Below are positions 35,704 through 45,710 of a stretch of DNA of 64,000 bases, in pieces (positions within the stretch are counted from its first letter, which is position 1; each line of letters opens with the position of its first letter). Both the position numbers and the translations under genes were made by a program. The DNA comes from Roseovarius indicus. GTDB taxonomy: Bacteria; Pseudomonadota; Alphaproteobacteria; Rhodobacterales; Rhodobacteraceae. The stretch is from positions 1,860,001 to 1,924,000 of the forward strand of contig NZ_CP031598.1 of assembly GCF_008728195.1 (NCBI RefSeq), written 5' to 3'. The notes beneath the pieces are model-generated. The model was not told the DNA's origin, did no database searches, and was given only the letters and a program-made list of their open reading frames with translations.

Positions 35704-35871
35704 ATGTCTAAGTTCTACAAGATCTGGCTCATTTTCGATCCGCGCCGCGTGTTCGTTGCGCAAGGCGTCTTCCTGTTCCTGTTGGCCGTCATGATCCACC
35801 TGGTGGTTCTGTCGAACGGCGTCAACTGGTTCGAGAATGCGGCCGCATCGCGCTCGGCATCTTCGGAGTGA
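35704..35871 (+). CDS. pufA: light-harvesting LH1 alpha subunit
   Basis: A 55-residue antenna polypeptide beginning [20 protein letters not shown]. His32 in [12 protein letters not shown] is the bacteriochlorophyll ligand. The C-terminus ([13 protein letters not shown]) is short and polar. A GGAAGGA lies upstream. It is followed by a stable hairpin before pufL. Confidence 0.98.
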   Translation: MSKFYKIWLIFDPRRVFVAQGVFLFLLAVMIHLVVLSNGVNWFENAAASRSASSE

Positions 35872-35896
35872 TCCAAGGGACGCAAGTCCTAAGAGC

Positions 35897-35923
35897 GTTG
35901 CGGGCGGCGCGGCCGCCCGCAGC
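35897..35923 (+). other. pufA-pufL intercistronic hairpin
   Basis: A 12-bp stem (35897-35908 with 35912-35923, one T-G pair, loop GCG) lies 25 bases after the pufA stop. In Rhodobacter the equivalent structure stops 3'-to-5' decay, so pufBA mRNA outlasts pufLM and the antenna is made in excess over reaction centres. The same role is inferred here. Confidence 0.85.
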
Positions 35924-35991
35924 AAACCACATCAACGACATGACGGCTTGATGTCTGGACAGGACGGGCCGCCAAACGCGGAGAGACACAT

Positions 35992-36831
35992 ATGGCGTTG
36001 CTTAGCTTCGAGAGAAAGTACCGTGTCCGCGGAGGGACGCTGATCGGCGGCGATCTGTTCGACTTCTGGGTGGGGCCCTTCTACGTGGGGTTCTTCGGGG
36101 TCACCACTGCCTTTTTCGCGGCCCTGGGGACGATCCTGATATTCTGGGGGGCGGCCCACCAGGGCACGTTCAACCCGTGGCTTATCAATATTGCGCCGCC
36201 CGACCTGAGTTACGGGTTGGGCATGGCGCCGCTGATGGAGGGCGGTCTGTGGCAGATCATCACGATCTGCGCGATCGGGGCCTTCTGCAGCTGGGCGCTG
36301 CGCGAGGTGGAGATCTGCCGGAAGCTGGGGATGGGCTATCACGTGCCCTTCGCCTTTGCCTTCGCGATCCTGGCCTATGTCACGCTGGTGGTGTTCCGGC
36401 CGGTGCTGATGGGGGCGTGGGGGCATGGGTTTCCCTATGGCATCTTCAGTCACCTAGACTGGGTCAGCAACACCGGCTACGCGTACCTGCATTTCCATTA
36501 CAACCCGGCGCATATGCTGGCGGTGTCGCTGTTCTTCACGACCTGCCTGGCGCTGGCGCTGCATGGCGGGCTGATCCTGTCGGCGGCGAACCCCGAGAAG
36601 GGGGAAGAGATGAAGACGCCCGATCACGAGGACACGTTCTTTCGCGACCTCATCGGGTATTCGATCGGCACGCTGGGGATTCACCGGCTTGGGCTGCTCT
36701 TGGCGCTGAACGCGGTGTTCTGGTCGGCGGTGTGCATCATCATCAGCGGCCCGGTCTGGACCAAGGGCTGGCCCGAATGGTGGAACTGGTGGCTCGAGCT
36801 GCCGATCTGGCCCTCGCAGATGGGGATGTGA
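35992..36831 (+). CDS. pufL: photosynthetic reaction centre subunit L
   Basis: A 279-residue subunit with five membrane helices that binds the special-pair and accessory bacteriochlorophylls, bacteriopheophytin and QA/QB. Pigment and iron ligands are visible: [28 protein letters not shown] and GIHRLGL. The N-terminus [15 protein letters not shown] is typical. Confidence 0.98.
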   Translation: MALLSFERKYRVRGGTLIGGDLFDFWVGPFYVGFFGVTTAFFAALGTILIFWGAAHQGTFNPWLINIAPPDLSYGLGMAPLMEGGLWQIITICAIGAFCSWALREVEICRKLGMGYHVPFAFAFAILAYVTLVVFRPVLMGAWGHGFPYGIFSHLDWVSNTGYAYLHFHYNPAHMLAVSLFFTTCLALALHGGLILSAANPEKGEEMKTPDHEDTFFRDLIGYSIGTLGIHRLGLLLALNAVFWSAVCIIISGPVWTKGWPEWWNWWLELPIWPSQMGM

Positions 36832-36834
36832 AAA

Positions 36835-37821
36835 ATGGCTGATTATCAGAATATCTTCACGCAAGTTCAGGTTGAAGGTCCGCCGGAATGGGGGATGGAC
36901 AACGAGAACAACATGGCCGAGGAGCGGATCGGGAAACCGGGGTTCAACCGGCTGATCGGGTGGATCGGCAACGCGCAGCTGGGGCCGTTCTACCTTGGCT
37001 GGACGGGGATGATCTCGATCGCGACGGGGGTTTTGTGCCTCAACATCATCGGGATCAACATGCTGGCGCAGGTCGGCTGGTCTATCCCGGAGTTCCTGCG
37101 GCAGGGGTTCTGGCTGGCGCTGGAGCCGCCGGGGCCGGAATATGGCCTGCAGATGCCGCCACTGAATGAAGGGGGCTGGTATATCATCGCCTCGTTCCTT
37201 CTGTTGGTGAGCGTGTGTACCTGGTGGCTGCGCACCTACCTGCTGGCCGAGCAGCACAAGATGGGCAAGCACGTGGCCTGGGCCTTCGCGTCGGCCATCT
37301 GGCTGTTCCTGGTGCTGGGCCTCTTCCGGCCGATCCTGATGGGGTCGTGGTCGGAGGCGGTGCCCTACGGGATCTTCCCGCATCTCGACTGGACCACGGC
37401 GTTTTCCATTCGCTACGGGAACCTCTACTACAACCCGTTCCACTGTCTTTCGATCGTGTTCCTTTACGGCTCGTGCCTGCTGTTCGCGATGCATGGCGCC
37501 ACGATCCTGGCCGTCAGCCGGTTCGGCGGCGACCGGGAGCTGGAGCAGATCGTCGACCGGGGCACGGCCTCGGAGCGGGCCGCCCTCTTCTGGCGCTGGA
37601 CCATGGGGTTCAACGCCACGATGGAAGGCATTCACCGCTGGGCGTGGTGGTTTGCCGTGCTGACGCCGATCACCGGCGGGATCGGGATCCTGCTGACCGG
37701 CACCGTGGTGGACAACTGGTTCATCTGGGCCCAGGAGCACAATTTCGCGCCCATGTATGACGGCTCTTACGGCTACGACAGTTACGGGTCTTACGAGGCC
37801 TTCATAGGGCAGGAGAACTGA
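36835..37821 (+). CDS. pufM: photosynthetic reaction centre subunit M
   Basis: A 328-residue partner of PufL with five membrane helices. Ligand segments are [24 protein letters not shown], the iron Glu region [12 protein letters not shown] and [12 protein letters not shown]. It is some 20 residues longer at the C-terminus than the PufX-type Rhodobacter protein ([20 protein letters not shown]), as in organisms whose centre binds PufC. It begins three bases after pufL. Confidence 0.98.
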   Translation: MADYQNIFTQVQVEGPPEWGMDNENNMAEERIGKPGFNRLIGWIGNAQLGPFYLGWTGMISIATGVLCLNIIGINMLAQVGWSIPEFLRQGFWLALEPPGPEYGLQMPPLNEGGWYIIASFLLLVSVCTWWLRTYLLAEQHKMGKHVAWAFASAIWLFLVLGLFRPILMGSWSEAVPYGIFPHLDWTTAFSIRYGNLYYNPFHCLSIVFLYGSCLLFAMHGATILAVSRFGGDRELEQIVDRGTASERAALFWRWTMGFNATMEGIHRWAWWFAVLTPITGGIGILLTGTVVDNWFIWAQEHNFAPMYDGSYGYDSYGSYEAFIGQEN

Positions 37822-37823
37822 TC

Positions 37824-39062
37824 ATGCTTCCTCAATGGTTCAACAAGTGGAATGAAGACAACCCCACCAACATCTACCGCCCGGCGATCCTTGTCGGCGT
37901 GGCGGGCGGGGCGGTTTTCGTGGCGACCATGCTGGTGGCGTTCGGGCAGCCCTATGCGACCGAGAGCCTGCAGACCGGGCCAAGGGGGACGGGGATGTCG
38001 GTGACCGAGTTCACCATGGATCTCGACACGCCCGACCCCTCGATCGAGGGGTTCCTGGCCACCACATCCGACCCGGTGCCACCTCAGGGCGGGGAAGAGA
38101 CCGCCGGGGAGGCGCGTGAGAACGTGCCGCCGGGGCTGGAGGGGCTGACGGTCGAGAACTATGACCGCCTGCTCACCGCCATGCGGGCCTGGACGGGGAT
38201 ACCGGACCTCTTCGAGGATGCGGAGAGCTACCAGACCGCCGTGGGTCATATCATGGTCGGCATGACCCAGAACCTCAACGAGAACTGGGATGGCCATGTC
38301 AACGCGCAGAAACAGGTGGGCGTGACCTGCTACACCTGTCACCGCGGGCAGCCGGTGCCGAGCGACGTCTGGTTCCGGACGGTCAAGGACACCCCGGCCG
38401 CCGCCGGCTGGTCGGCCAGTCAGAACATGGTGACCGACGTGAGCCAGTCGACCTCGCTTCCGTCGGATGCGCTGGAGACCTACCTGCTCGATTACGGGGT
38501 GATCGGGGTGCATGACCTCGACAGCCGGGTGGCCGGTGTGCCGGGGCAGGATGGCTATCCGGGCATCCAGAATGCCGAGCGGACCTATGCGCTGATGAAC
38601 TATATCGACAATGCGCTGGGGGTGAACTGTACCTTCTGTCACAACACGCGCGCCTTCTACGATGGCGGGCAGGTCACGTTGCAGTGGGGGACCGCGCAGC
38701 TTGGCATCCAGATGGTGCAGGAGCTGAACAACGAGTACCTCGTGTCGCTGGACGGGCTATTGCCGGAAGATCGGCTTGGCCCGGTGCATGGCGACGCGCC
38801 GAAGGCCGCGTGCAAGACCTGTCACAAGGGCTATCAACAGCCGCTTCAGGGCACCAACGTGATCCGGCAATGGCCGGAGCTGGCCACGACCTCGGGTGAG
38901 CCGGACTATGCCGCGTTCGAAGGGGCGGAGTCTGGTTCGGAGAGCGCGGAGGCCGAGGGGGCCGACGAGTCGGGATCCGAGGAGCAGGTGGCCGTAGAGG
39001 GCGATGCCGCCGAGGAAGGCGCCGCCGACGGCGAAGAGACCGAAGGCACCGCCACCGAATGA
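37824..39062 (+). CDS. pufC: reaction-centre cytochrome c subunit with only three haem motifs
   Basis: A 412-residue periplasmic electron donor to the photo-oxidised special pair. Residues 21-40 form an uncleaved membrane anchor with no lipobox Cys. Three CxxCH motifs are visible: CYTCH (169-173), CTFCH (269-273) and CKTCH (330-334). The first motif of classical tetrahaem PufC, expected near residue 126, is absent; the sequence there reads [13 protein letters not shown]. Residues 366-412 are a low-complexity acidic tail. It replaces pufX at the end of puf and is two bases after pufM. Confidence 0.95.
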   Translation: MLPQWFNKWNEDNPTNIYRPAILVGVAGGAVFVATMLVAFGQPYATESLQTGPRGTGMSVTEFTMDLDTPDPSIEGFLATTSDPVPPQGGEETAGEARENVPPGLEGLTVENYDRLLTAMRAWTGIPDLFEDAESYQTAVGHIMVGMTQNLNENWDGHVNAQKQVGVTCYTCHRGQPVPSDVWFRTVKDTPAAAGWSASQNMVTDVSQSTSLPSDALETYLLDYGVIGVHDLDSRVAGVPGQDGYPGIQNAERTYALMNYIDNALGVNCTFCHNTRAFYDGGQVTLQWGTAQLGIQMVQELNNEYLVSLDGLLPEDRLGPVHGDAPKAACKTCHKGYQQPLQGTNVIRQWPELATTSGEPDYAAFEGAESGSESAEAEGADESGSEEQVAVEGDAAEEGAADGEETEGTATE

Positions 39063-39069
39063 CGAACGG

Positions 39070-39092
39070 GGCGGCCGGGCATTCCGGCCGCC
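39070..39092 (+). other. hairpin after pufC
   Basis: A 9-bp stem (39070-39078 with 39084-39092, loop GCATT) lies eight bases past the pufC stop. No T-run follows, so it may be an RNA-stability element or partial terminator ahead of dxs. Confidence 0.65.
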
Positions 39093-39168
39093 TTGCCCAT
39101 CGCGCCGCACGCGCCCCGGAAGATTGCGCGGGCGACGCAGCCACCACCCTTTGCGAAAGGGGGACGCG

Positions 39169-41100
39169 ATGACCCATACCACCCCGAAAACCCCGCTTCT
39201 TGACCGCGTGGCCGGACCGGCCGACCTGCGGCGGATGCCTGATGATGAGCTGGCGGCGCTGGCCGGTGAGCTGCGTGCCGAGCTGATCTCGGCGGTATCG
39301 GAGACGGGCGGGCATCTGGGCTCGTCGCTGGGAGTGGTCGAGTTGACGGTGGCCATTCATGCCGTGTTCAACACGCCGATGGACAAGCTGATCTGGGACG
39401 TGGGGCACCAGTGCTATCCGCACAAGATCCTGACGGGCCGGCGCGACCGGATCCGGACGCTGCGCCAGAAGGGGGGGCTTTCGGGCTTCACCAAGCGGGC
39501 GGAGAGCGCGTTCGATCCGTTCGGGGCGGCGCATTCCTCGACCTCGATCAGCGCGGCGCTGGGGTTCACCGTGGGCCGCGACATGGGCCAGGCGACGGGC
39601 GATGCGATCGCCGTGATCGGCGACGGCGCGATCAGCGCCGGGATGGCCTATGAGGCGCTGAACAACGCGGGCGCCGAGGGGCGGCGGATGTTCGTCATCC
39701 TCAACGACAACGAGATGTCGATCGCGCCGCCGGTGGGGGCGATGTCGGCCTATCTGAGCGGATTGTATGCGAATGAGCCGCTGGCGAAGATGCGGTCATT
39801 GGCCGAAGGGTTCGAGGCGGCGATGCCGGCGCCGATGCGCGAGGGGGCGAAGCGGGCGAGGCAGTTGGTGACGGGGGGCTTGAGCGGGTCGGGGACGCTC
39901 TTCGAGGAGCTGGGATTCGAGTATGTCGGCCCCATCGACGGGCATGACATGCGGCAGGTCTTGCCGGTGCTGCGCGCCGCGCGGGCGCGGGCGACGGGGC
40001 CGGTTCTGATCCATTGCTGCACGGTGAAGGGCAAGGGCTATGCGCCCGCCGAAACCAGTGCCGACAAGTATCACGGCGTGGCGAAGTTCGACGTGGAAAC
40101 CGGCGCGCAGGCCAAGAAGGCGGGCGGGGCGCCGAGCTATACCTCGGTCTTTGGCAAGGCCTTGAGCGAGGAAGCGGCGCGCGACCCGGATATCGTGGCG
40201 GTGACGGCGGCGATGCCGGCGGGCACCGGCGTGGATATCATGGCGCAGCGCTTTCCGGGGCGGGTGTTCGACGTGGGCATTGCCGAGCAGCACGGGGTAA
40301 CCTTTGCCGCCGGGATGGCGGCGAGCGGGCTGAAGCCCTTTGCGGCGATCTATTCGACGTTTTTGCAGCGCGGCTATGACCAGGTGGTGCATGACGTGGC
40401 GCTTCAGGGCCTGCCGGTGCGGTTTGCCATCGACCGGGCGGGGCTTGTCGGCGCCGACGGGGCGACACATGCCGGCGCCTTCGACATCGGCTACCTGTCG
40501 AGCTTGCCGGGGTTCACGGTGATGGCGGCGGCGGATGAGGCGGAGCTCAAGCACATGGTGGCGACGGCGGCGGCGCATGATGACGGGCCGATTGCCTTCC
40601 GCTATCCGCGCGGGGCCGGGACGGGGGTGACGTTGCCGGAGCGGGGTCAGGTGCTGGAGATCGGCCGCGGCCGGGTGCTGTGCGAGGGGGATGACGTGGC
40701 GCTGTTGTCGCTGGGGGCGCATCTGTCGGAATGCCTCGATGCGGCGGCGATGCTGGAGGATGAGGGCCTGAGCGTGACGGTGGCCGATGCGCGGTTCGCC
40801 AAGCCTCTGGACGAGGCCTTGGTGCTCAGGCTTGCACGGACGCACCGGGCGCTGGTGACGGTGGAGGAGGGGGCCGAGGGCGGCTTCGGCTCCGTCGTGA
40901 TGCATGCGCTGGCGCGGCATGGCGCGTTCGACCGGGGGCTGGCGATCCGGAACGTCTGCCTGCCGGACCGGTTCATCGAGCAGGCGAGCCCGGCGGAGAT
41001 GTATGCGGATGCGGGGATGACGGCGGCGGATATCGCGGCCATGGCGCGGGGCGCCGTGGGCCGGGGCACGGAGGTGGTGCCGCTGAGCGTGGCCACCTGA
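39169..41100 (+). CDS. dxs: 1-deoxy-D-xylulose-5-phosphate synthase
   Basis: A 643-residue thiamine-diphosphate enzyme, the first step of the MEP isoprenoid pathway, which feeds carotenoid and phytyl chain synthesis. Motifs are [36 protein letters not shown], the ThDP site [20 protein letters not shown] and [24 protein letters not shown] precedes the ATG at 39169. Its place behind puf matches Rhodobacter. Confidence 0.96.
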   Translation: MTHTTPKTPLLDRVAGPADLRRMPDDELAALAGELRAELISAVSETGGHLGSSLGVVELTVAIHAVFNTPMDKLIWDVGHQCYPHKILTGRRDRIRTLRQKGGLSGFTKRAESAFDPFGAAHSSTSISAALGFTVGRDMGQATGDAIAVIGDGAISAGMAYEALNNAGAEGRRMFVILNDNEMSIAPPVGAMSAYLSGLYANEPLAKMRSLAEGFEAAMPAPMREGAKRARQLVTGGLSGSGTLFEELGFEYVGPIDGHDMRQVLPVLRAARARATGPVLIHCCTVKGKGYAPAETSADKYHGVAKFDVETGAQAKKAGGAPSYTSVFGKALSEEAARDPDIVAVTAAMPAGTGVDIMAQRFPGRVFDVGIAEQHGVTFAAGMAASGLKPFAAIYSTFLQRGYDQVVHDVALQGLPVRFAIDRAGLVGADGATHAGAFDIGYLSSLPGFTVMAAADEAELKHMVATAAAHDDGPIAFRYPRGAGTGVTLPERGQVLEIGRGRVLCEGDDVALLSLGAHLSECLDAAAMLEDEGLSVTVADARFAKPLDEALVLRLARTHRALVTVEEGAEGGFGSVVMHALARHGAFDRGLAIRNVCLPDRFIEQASPAEMYADAGMTAADIAAMARGAVGRGTEVVPLSVAT

Positions 41101-41123
41101 GAGACGAAGGGCGGGCGACGAGA

Positions 41124-41156
41124 AGCCGCGCGGGCCAAGGGCCGGCGCGGCTTTTT
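41124..41156 (+). terminator. rho-independent terminator of the bchC-puf-dxs superoperon
   Basis: An outer 8-bp stem, one G-G mismatch and an inner 4-bp stem (41124-41136 with 41140-41152, loop AAG) are followed by CTTTTTCTT. It is 24 bases after dxs. Confidence 0.88.
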
Positions 41157-41173
41157 CTTGGCTGTCGGAGGGC

Positions 41174-41593
41174 TCAGCTGTCGGCGCCGAGGGACGAGAG
41201 ATAGGCCCAGAGATCGGCGGCGTCTTCTTCCTTGCGGACCTTGTAGGTCATCTTGGCGCGGCCGTCTTCACCGGTGTATTCCTTGAGCCAGTCCGTCGGC
41301 TCCTGCACGTAGCCGATGAAGTCTTCCTCGTTCCACTCGAGGCCCTTTTCGCCGGCGGCGGTCATCAGGTCGGAATACTTGAAGTCTTCCTGCGATCCGG
41401 CGGTGCGGCCGGCGACGCCGTAGAGGTTCGGGCCGGTGCGGCCGCCCTTGACGATGGTTTCATCCGCCGACTCGATCATGTGGCAGGACTTGCACTTGCG
41501 GAATTCCTTCTCCCCGTTTTCCGCGTCGCCTGCGGCGTAAGCCGGAAGGGTCAGAGCGATCGTGGCGGTCAGGGCTGCAATCGTTGATTTCAT
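41174..41593 (-). CDS. cycA: c-type cytochrome (cytochrome c2-like electron carrier)
   Basis: A 139-residue secreted cytochrome. The signal peptide is MKSTIAALTATIALTLPAYA. The haem site is KCKSCHMIE and the likely sixth ligand is the Met in RAKMTYKVRKEEDAADLW. GGAGG lies five bases before the ATG at 41593, which decides the start over an upstream ATG. It would carry electrons from the bc1 complex to the reaction centre or oxidase. It follows hemA on the same strand. The symbol rests on context and overall pattern. Confidence 0.85.
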   Translation of the reverse strand: MKSTIAALTATIALTLPAYAAGDAENGEKEFRKCKSCHMIESADETIVKGGRTGPNLYGVAGRTAGSQEDFKYSDLMTAAGEKGLEWNEEDFIGYVQEPTDWLKEYTGEDGRAKMTYKVRKEEDAADLWAYLSSLGADS

Positions 41594-41637
41594 GGGGTCC
41601 TCCATTGCTGCGTAATCAGTGATCTAGAACGGGTTGG

Positions 41638-41654
41638 TGTAAGTCAACGTTACA
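41638..41654. promoter_or_regulatory. candidate PpsR-like site with N11 spacing upstream of the cytochrome gene
   Basis: TGTAAGTCAACGTTACA has inverted TGTAA/TTACA arms but only 11 bases between TGT and ACA. It is 45 bp before the cytochrome c start and just after hemA. The spacing departs from the N12 of the other nine sites, so this is weak. Confidence 0.35.
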
Positions 41655-41668
41655 GGCTGTCGCGGGGG

Positions 41669-42883
41669 TCAGGCCACGGCATGGGCGATGGCGCATTGCT
41701 TCCACAGCACGGTCAGCGCCTCGACCAGGTGGTCGATATCGGCGTCGGAATGAAGCGGGCCGGGGGTGAAGCGCAGGCGTTCGGTGCCCTTGGGCACTGT
41801 GGGGTAGTTGATGGGCTGCACGTAGATCCCGTAGTCGTTCATCAGGATGTCGGACAGCATCCGGCACTTGACCGGGTCCTTGATCATGACGGGGATGATG
41901 TGGCTGGGGTTGTCCATGTGCGGGATGCCGCGGGCGTCGAGTTTCGCGCGCAGGCGGGCGACCTGGCGGCGCTGGCGTTGGCGTTCGAGGTCGGAGGTTT
42001 TCAGGTGGGCGATCGAGGCCTGCGCGGCGGCCGCTACGGCGGGGGGCAGGGCGGTGGTAAAGATGAAGCCGCTGGCGAAGGAGCGGACGAAATCGCAGAG
42101 CGCGGCCGAGCCGGTGATGTAGCCGCCCATGCAGCCATAGGCCTTGCCGAGCGTGCCCTCGATGAGGGTGATGCGGTCCGCCAGCCCCAGTTCCTCGGAC
42201 ACGCCGCCGCCGCGGGGCCCGTAGAGGCCCACGGCATGGACCTCGTCGAGATAGGTCATGGCGCCGTGCTTCTCGGCCACCTCGACGATTTCCTGCATCG
42301 GGCAGATATCGCCATCCATGGAATAGACGCTTTCGAAGGCAACGATCTTGGGCGCGTTGGCGGGCAGGGTGGCCAGCTTGCGGTCGAGGTCCTCGGGGTC
42401 GTTATGCTTCCAGATGACTTTCTGGGCGCGGGAATGGCGGATGCCTTCGATCATGCTGGCATGGTTGAGCGCGTCGGACAGGATCACCGCGTCGGGCAGG
42501 CGGGCGCCCAGCGTCGACAGCGCCGCCCAGTTCGACACGTAGCCGGAGGTGAAGAGCAACGCCGCCTCCTTCCCGTGCAGGTCCGCCAGTTCACGTTCGA
42601 GGGCCACGTGGTGGTAATTGGTGCCCGAGATGTTGCGGGTGCCGCCGGCGCCGGTGCCGCATTGGTCGATCGCGGCCTTCATGGCCTCGCGCACGATGGG
42701 GTTCTGGCCCATGCCGAGATAATCGTTCGAGCACCAGACGGTGACTTCGTCGGGGGCGTCGTCGTCATGGCTTTTCGCCTTGGGAAAGGCGCCGCAGCGG
42801 CGCTCGAGCTCGGCGAAGATGCGGTAATTGCCCTCGCCCTTCAGGTCGTCGAGCTGTGCGGTGAACATGGCATCAAAAGTCAT
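41669..42883 (-). CDS. hemA: 5-aminolevulinate synthase
   Basis: A 404-residue PLP enzyme that condenses glycine and succinyl-CoA, the first step of tetrapyrrole synthesis in alphaproteobacteria. Motifs are YNYR-like [39 protein letters not shown] and the PLP Lys in [16 protein letters not shown]. It overlaps the puhE end by 11 bases, placing ALA supply under the superoperon's control. Confidence 0.97.
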   Translation of the reverse strand: MTFDAMFTAQLDDLKGEGNYRIFAELERRCGAFPKAKSHDDDAPDEVTVWCSNDYLGMGQNPIVREAMKAAIDQCGTGAGGTRNISGTNYHHVALERELADLHGKEAALLFTSGYVSNWAALSTLGARLPDAVILSDALNHASMIEGIRHSRAQKVIWKHNDPEDLDRKLATLPANAPKIVAFESVYSMDGDICPMQEIVEVAEKHGAMTYLDEVHAVGLYGPRGGGVSEELGLADRITLIEGTLGKAYGCMGGYITGSAALCDFVRSFASGFIFTTALPPAVAAAAQASIAHLKTSDLERQRQRRQVARLRAKLDARGIPHMDNPSHIIPVMIKDPVKCRMLSDILMNDYGIYVQPINYPTVPKGTERLRFTPGPLHSDADIDHLVEALTVLWKQCAIAHAVA

Positions 42884-43685
42884 GAGGTCCCTCCGGTCGT
42901 GTGCTTGGTGTCTGTTGCCTGGGCGCCGGAAGCATCCAGCGCCAGAGTTTCGCGTCGGGCAGCGGAAGCACCATGAGCCAGTGTTCCAGAAGCGCGAGCG
43001 CAGTGATGGCGAAAAGGAGGCCGAAGCCCGCCGCCCCGGCCGGGGTTTCGGCCGCGTAAAGCCGTTCGAGCCAGCAGGCGGCGGCGAAGGTGAGCGCGGT
43101 GATCGAGACCGGGAAGACCCAGTTGAGCCGCGAGATGCGGAAATGGCTGGCCAGATGGGCGAGCGCCTCGGGCAGGAACTCGGTATTGATCTTGGGCACG
43201 CCGAAATAGAGGTTCAGCTTGGCCGAGATGCGGGCAAAGTAGAGGATCGTGAAGGTCCAGAGGCCGAAGGTGTTTTCCGCCCCCGCGCCGTAGAGCCACA
43301 TGGCCAGCAGCAGCGAGGTCAGCAGCATTTCGTGATAGGCGATGGTGCCCCAGGCACGGATGAAGCGTTCCCATTCCGGCAGGCCCTTCGGGCAGGGATA
43401 GGGGTTGGGCCCGGTGATGACGCCGGTCAGGAAGGCGAGCTCCACCCAGCCCCAGATCGCCAGCGCCGAGAGGAACGCGCCATAGGCCGCGCCGGTCGAG
43501 GTGCCGCCGAGCGAGCGCTCGTAGCCCCAGACGCCCACCGCCAGCAGGGGCAGCGCCGCGCCCGTGACCATCCTCCGCGCCCGCCGCCCGGCCCGGTCGG
43601 CATGGCGCACCACCATCAGGATCGCCCCGGTGGAGAACCACCAGACGAAAAGCGCCACGAGGGCTGCGACCCACGCCGAACTCAT
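42873..43685 (-). CDS. puhE: putative photosynthetic complex assembly protein 2 (PuhE, DUF3623)
   Basis: A 270-residue membrane protein with about seven helices. [20 protein letters not shown] begins it, and the conserved [39 protein letters not shown] and [12 protein letters not shown] segments identify the family. It affects reaction-centre and bacteriochlorophyll levels in Rhodobacter. It is separated from acsF by 94 bp holding repeat copy B, and overlaps hemA. Confidence 0.93.
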   Translation of the reverse strand: MSSAWVAALVALFVWWFSTGAILMVVRHADRAGRRARRMVTGAALPLLAVGVWGYERSLGGTSTGAAYGAFLSALAIWGWVELAFLTGVITGPNPYPCPKGLPEWERFIRAWGTIAYHEMLLTSLLLAMWLYGAGAENTFGLWTFTILYFARISAKLNLYFGVPKINTEFLPEALAHLASHFRISRLNWVFPVSITALTFAAACWLERLYAAETPAGAAGFGLLFAITALALLEHWLMVLPLPDAKLWRWMLPAPRQQTPSTRPEGPHDF

Positions 43686-43696
43686 GGCGACCCCCC

Positions 43697-43770
43697 TGCT
43701 TCTTCTGGCCAAAAATATCCCGGGGGCGTGGGGGCAGCGCCCCCACTCCGGTCCGCGATGCAATCGCGGA
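43697..43770 (-). repeat. hairpin-plus-tail element, copy B (acsF-puhE gap)
   Basis: Read in the operon direction, an 8-bp stem (43763-43770 with 43752-43759, loop of 3) comes first. A GTGGGGGC/GCCCCCAC stem follows (43739-43746 with 43728-43735), then CCCGGGATATTT and GGCCAGAAGAAGCA. The tail ends 12 bases before the puhE start. The tail is shared with copies A and D, the second stem with copy C. Confidence 0.85.
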
Positions 43771-43779
43771 AACCGGCCA

Positions 43780-44919
43780 TCAGTACGCCGGCTCCAGCCG
43801 GGTCGAGGCGGGCACGTTATGCCGTTTCGCCGGGATGACGTAGAGCCGCGCGAAGGCCGCTGCCGCGCGGGTGCTGGCCGCCATGCGCCGCAGCGCCGCC
43901 ATCGGGCCGGTCTGGGCCTTGGCTTTCGCGAGGTCGGCATTGGCCTTTTGCAGCCGCTTCAGCCCGCGCGACCAGGCGGGGCTCTCGATGTCGAGGGTGA
44001 TTGGAAAGATCTGTTTCGAGAGCTCCGAGGTCTTGGTGAAGACCTCGTGCCCGTACCAGTCGGGATCGACGCCCAGGGCCGCGTGGAATTCCGGCCGCTG
44101 GTGGTCGCGCACGTACATGGTGGCGTAAACCGCCGTCAGGAAGAACTTGATCCACCAGACATTGACGCCCGAGGTGAGTTTCGGGTCGGTCTTCATCAGC
44201 AGCGCGAAGGCCTCGCCATGGCGGAACTCGTCGTTGCACCATTCCTCGAACCATTTGAAGATCGGGTGGAAGCGGTGTTCGGGATGCGCCTGAAGGTGGC
44301 GGAAGATGGTGATGTATCTCGCATAGCCGATCTTCTCGCTCAGATAGGTTGCGTAATAGATAAATTTCGGCCGGAAGTAGGTATATTTCTTCTTCTGGGT
44401 CAGGAAGCCGAGGTTCACCGCCACGCCCGCCTCGCGCAGGGCATCGTTGATGAAGCCCGCGTGGCGGGCCTCGTCGCGGGCCATGAGCTGAAACAGCTTG
44501 GTGATGTCGGGGTTGCCGCCGCGGCGCTTCATTTCCTTGTAGAGCACGCAGCCCGAGAATTCGGCGGTGCAGGAGGAGATCAGGAAGTCGATGAATTCCT
44601 TCTTCAGGGCGGGGTCCATCCCCTCCCAGTCGACATGGTCCCAGTCTTCGGTCTTGCGGAAGTGGCCCTTGTTGGGGTCGGCGTCCATCTCGGCGATGAG
44701 TTCGTCCCAGTCGCGGCGCACCGGGGTGACGTCGATCGCGTCCATCTCGTCGAAATCGGTGGTGTAGAAGCGCGGCGTCAGCAGGGTGTTCTGCATGGCC
44801 ACGTCGGTGGCGAAATGGCTGTCGAGCTTGGCCTGCTCTTCCTGGATGGCGAGGCCTTCCTCGGCCGTGGTCGCATCGGCGGTGTGCCGGGCGTGAAGGG
44901 GTTTGGCTTGCATGTTCAT
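43780..44919 (-). CDS. acsF: Mg-protoporphyrin IX monomethyl ester oxidative cyclase (O2-dependent)
   Basis: A 379-residue di-iron enzyme that forms ring E under oxygen. Iron-ligand motifs are EFSGCVLYKEM, LMARDEARHAGFIND and WFEEWCNDEFRHGEAFALLM. It is the aerobic alternative to BchE, whose gene starts at the right end of the window. Its ATG overlaps the bciE stop (ATGA). Confidence 0.97.
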   Translation of the reverse strand: MNMQAKPLHARHTADATTAEEGLAIQEEQAKLDSHFATDVAMQNTLLTPRFYTTDFDEMDAIDVTPVRRDWDELIAEMDADPNKGHFRKTEDWDHVDWEGMDPALKKEFIDFLISSCTAEFSGCVLYKEMKRRGGNPDITKLFQLMARDEARHAGFINDALREAGVAVNLGFLTQKKKYTYFRPKFIYYATYLSEKIGYARYITIFRHLQAHPEHRFHPIFKWFEEWCNDEFRHGEAFALLMKTDPKLTSGVNVWWIKFFLTAVYATMYVRDHQRPEFHAALGVDPDWYGHEVFTKTSELSKQIFPITLDIESPAWSRGLKRLQKANADLAKAKAQTGPMAALRRMAASTRAAAAFARLYVIPAKRHNVPASTRLEPAY

Positions 44920-45212
44920 AGCGTGGCCTCCTCGGAGAAGGAAAATTCGCAGAGTTCCATGACTTCGATATCGCCGGTCCAGCGCGTCCAGAGGCGTTCG
45001 AGCTTGCTGGCGCGGACGATGGTCGCCTCGCGGTCTTCGCGGACGATCTCACCGAAGGGGGCCATGATCTCGGGCCCTTTGACCTGGACCTCATCCCCCG
45101 GATAGACGGTGGTGCCGTTGTTGAAGCGCACATGCGCGTGCAGGCTTTCGAACTTGTGGCTTATCTCCACCGTGCAGGGCGCGTGTTCTATTTCTCTTGT
45201 CAGCCATCCCAT
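44916..45212 (-). CDS. bciE: BciE, subunit of the alphaproteobacterial O2-dependent cyclase
   Basis: A 98-residue soluble protein, MGWLTREIEHAPCTVEISHK at the start, mostly beta-strand in character (AHVRFNNGTTVYPGDEVQVK). AGGAGG lies upstream of the ATG at 45212. A small gene directly before acsF, coupled by ATGA, is the known position of BciE, which AcsF needs in alphaproteobacteria such as Rhodobacter sphaeroides. The call rests on size, position and coupling. If wrong, it is a conserved hypothetical protein of the cluster. Confidence 0.8.
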   Translation of the reverse strand: MGWLTREIEHAPCTVEISHKFESLHAHVRFNNGTTVYPGDEVQVKGPEIMAPFGEIVREDREATIVRASKLERLWTRWTGDIEVMELCEFSFSEEATL

Positions 45213-45226
45213 TTTGGCCTCCTCTC

Positions 45227-45700
45227 TCAGTTTGCCAGAAGCCGCGCGAAGGCCTTGGCGTTGTCTGCGCCGAACCCCATGAGGTCGGCGCTCCACCCCG
45301 TTGCGGGGTCGTGGATTTCGAGACGCCCGGTGTCGCGTCGGCGCAGCGCGAGGGGGGCGTCGGGGGCGACACCGTGCTTGGTGCGTTCGCGCAGGATCAC
45401 GCGGTAGACGCCCGAGACGAAGCCGCCTTCCTGCGGTGTCAGCTCGGCGATGAGCGTGCCGTCGGGCGCGGTGACGGTGGCGCGGCCGGCCATGTCGCCC
45501 GAGAGGACGATGGCGCGTTCGGTGACGATGGCGCCTTGCGGCGGCGTGGCGACGAGCGGGCGGTCGGTGAGGCGGGCCCAGGTGACGACGGCCAGAACGG
45601 TGAGGCAGAGGATCAGCATGGCGCGGGCCATGAAGCGGGGCACGAGTTCCTTGTCCTGCGGTTTGCGGGGGGCTGCGGGGTGTGTGTCGATCTGGGTCAT
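45227..45700 (-). CDS. puhC: photosynthetic complex assembly protein PuhC
   Basis: A 157-residue protein with one N-terminal membrane helix (MLILCLTVLAVVTWARLT) and a periplasmic part. Conserved segments are IVLSGDMAGRATVTAPDG, GGFVSGVYRVILRERTKHG and RLEIHDPATGWSADLMGFG. It supports assembly of the reaction centre-LH1 complex. It starts 10 bases after puhB and precedes bciE by 14. Confidence 0.92.
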   Translation of the reverse strand: MTQIDTHPAAPRKPQDKELVPRFMARAMLILCLTVLAVVTWARLTDRPLVATPPQGAIVTERAIVLSGDMAGRATVTAPDGTLIAELTPQEGGFVSGVYRVILRERTKHGVAPDAPLALRRRDTGRLEIHDPATGWSADLMGFGADNAKAFARLLAN

Positions 45701-45710
45701 CGGTTCGGTC

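Noticed and set aside
39063..39168. A pufX gene after pufM/pufC
   Set aside because: No small membrane-helix frame is present in the pufM-pufC or pufC-dxs gaps; pufC fills the usual place.
41634..41647. TTGGTGTAAGTCAA as an FNR box for the cytochrome c gene
   Set aside because: Two departures from TTGAT-N4-ATCAA. It overlaps the weak N11 palindrome, so it is not counted as a site.
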